Assembly: GCF_020832045.1 (NCBI RefSeq)
Contig: NZ_JAFIFK010000006.1
Span: 62,001 to 126,000, forward strand
DNA length: 64,000 bases
Source of the DNA: Halomonas sp.
GTDB lineage: Bacteria > Pseudomonadota > Gammaproteobacteria > Pseudomonadales > Halomonadaceae
Direction of reading: 5' to 3'
Below the pieces are notes generated by a model. That model did not search any database. It had not been told where the DNA came from and saw only the letters and a program-made list of their open reading frames with translations. The position numbers and the translations under genes are program-made. The first letter of the stretch is position 1. Every line of letters starts with the position of its first letter. This document shows positions 62,926-64,000 of the stretch, one piece after another.

Positions 62926-64000
62926 CTATATCAACAGGAAGACGGCAAGTAGTGAGGCGACGACGATGCCCGAGATCACCGGCACGAAGTTACGCCGCAC
63001 TAGGGCTGCAGGGCTTACCCCGGCGATGCCGGCGTCCGCTGCCACCCCGAAGGCCCAAGCCGCCAGGGTGCCGCCACCGGCGAAGATCGCGGCTACCTGC
63101 CCCAGCGCTGCCAGCACATGCACATCGACACCCGCGCCGGTACCCAGCGCACCCGATAGCGAGCCCACCAGCGGCAGGCCGGAGAAGCCCGAACCGTCCA
63201 TGCCGGAAAGCAGGCCGATGAATGCCATGCCGAACACCAGCAGGAAGACATTGCCATCAATGTAGTGGCCGATGTTATGGCCGATATCGAAGAGGAAGCC
63301 AGCCGCGCCGGCACCGATCACCTCGGCAGAGTGGCCGGGATGGCCCAGGAAGAAGAAACCGGCAATTGGAATGATCGGCGCGAAGATCTTGATAGCGAAG
63401 AAGAAACCTTCACGGGTATAGCTGCTGATTCCATCCAGGGCGTGGTGGCCGTGTGAGGCAAACGAAGAGAGCACTAGCAGCACGGTGGCGGTGCCGCCCA
63501 GCAGCGCCGTGGCGCCGCCGCCGCGAATCGCCTGATCGGGCAGGAACAGGGCACGATAGATCATCAACCCGGCAATGCCGATTAGGATCACCGGTACGGC
63601 GATGGCGAAGATCCTTGCGTAAGGGCCGGCTTCAGGCTGGTTCTCTTCCTTGACGGTATTTGTCTCGACCGCCGCGGCACCTGCCGAACGGGGTGTAAAG
63701 ACTTCATCTGTCTGGGGAGCTTCCAGGACGCCGGAGCGCATGTCCCGACGCAAGTGCAGGCAGGCGATGGTGATCGCCACCACGCCCACGACCAGCGAGA
63801 ACAGCAGGGTGTAGGGCACCAGCGTCGTGGTTTCGATGCCGGCGGCGCCCGCGGTCAGACGGCTCGCGCCTTGGATTACCGGGTCGGCGGAGAGCGCCAT
63901 GCCGTGACCGAACAGGTTCACCGCCATGGCGGCGCCGATGGCTGGCAACCCCACTTGCATGGCGACTGGGATCAATACGGTACCGACCAGGGCAACGGCC
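62926..64000 (-). CDS. Polytopic membrane transporter, C-terminal part
   Basis: The frame continues past the window edge, so the true start is not seen; about 358 residues are visible. There are about eight hydrophobic segments, a central hydrophilic loop (about 60 residues after LHLRRDMRSG) and Gly-rich motifs such as NLFGHGMALSADPVIQGAS, GFLFDIGHNIGHYIDGN and GMDGSGFSGLPLVGSLSGALG. This looks like a secondary transporter of the ion-transporter type; I do not recognise the family or substrate. Neighbouring oad genes suggest, weakly, a carboxylate. It is upstream of the ferredoxin on the same strand but separated by a hairpin. Confidence 0.6.
   Translation of the reverse strand, partial: AVALVGTVLIPVAMQVGLPAIGAAMAVNLFGHGMALSADPVIQGASRLTAGAAGIETTTLVPYTLLFSLVVGVVAITIACLHLRRDMRSGVLEAPQTDEVFTPRSAGAAAVETNTVKEENQPEAGPYARIFAIAVPVILIGIAGLMIYRALFLPDQAIRGGGATALLGGTATVLLVLSSFASHGHHALDGISSYTREGFFFAIKIFAPIIPIAGFFFLGHPGHSAEVIGAGAAGFLFDIGHNIGHYIDGNVFLLVFGMAFIGLLSGMDGSGFSGLPLVGSLSGALGTGAGVDVHVLAALGQVAAIFAGGGTLAAWAFGVAADAGIAGVSPAALVRRNFVPVISGIVVASLLAVFLLI

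Overview
The window reads as chromosomal core DNA of a GC-rich, aerobic gammaproteobacterium. I infer a Halomonas-type organism. The gene order resembles Pseudomonas but is rearranged, a Na+-pumping oxaloacetate decarboxylase (oadGAB) is present, and type IV pilus, tat, ubi and gluconeogenic genes are typical. I see no insertion sequence, prophage, CRISPR array or plasmid gene. Assignment rests on reading proteins and gene order only; no database search was run.

Layout. 1-10.7 kb: the end of tilS, a short ppx, rho, ubiD-fre-folM, a 40-codon membrane ORF, two tandem aromatic leader peptides ahead of a DAHP synthase gene, a DUF3087 gene, hemB and elbB. 10.7-23.1 kb: a long minus-strand block, in transcription order priA, argS, an FtsN-like SPOR gene, hslV, hslU, a DUF971 gene, ubiE, ubiJ, ubiB, hisE, tatA, tatB, tatC. 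23.1-35.4 kb: rpmE, malic enzyme, a DUF481 outer-membrane protein, ponA, and the pilMNOPQ-aroK-aroB operon. 35.4-47 kb: gltB-gltD, a cupin gene, pyrG-kdsA-eno, then a CsrA-sequestering RNA of the CsrB/RsmZ type. 47-58.7 kb: fdxA, mutS, pncC, recA, recX, alaS, lysC (with an internal start for a beta subunit), csrA, tRNA-Ser, two identical tRNA-Arg genes and dusC. 58.8-64 kb: oadGAB, a 2Fe-2S ferredoxin behind a palindromic operator, and the C-terminal part of an unidentified permease.

The most interesting signals are non-coding. (1) The DAHP synthase gene sits behind two consecutive short ORFs, each with a run of Tyr/Trp/Phe codons. The first has a complete transcription attenuator with alternative pairings; the second stops just before the aroG start, and its RNA can pair with the aroG ribosome binding site. 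This looks like serial two-stage attenuation of entry into the shikimate pathway, which the aroK and aroB genes in this window continue. (2) A GGA-rich RNA of about 250 nt lies between eno and fdxA. It has a GacA/UvrY-type box upstream and a strong terminator. Its predicted partner CsrA is encoded 10 kb away and has GGA sites in its own leader. Both halves of a Gac/Csr circuit are therefore in the window.

Gene order compared with my memory of Pseudomonas shows several clean removals: ppk and trxA around ppx-rho, hisI between ubiB and hisE, and the ftsB-to-rpoS block between eno and fdxA.
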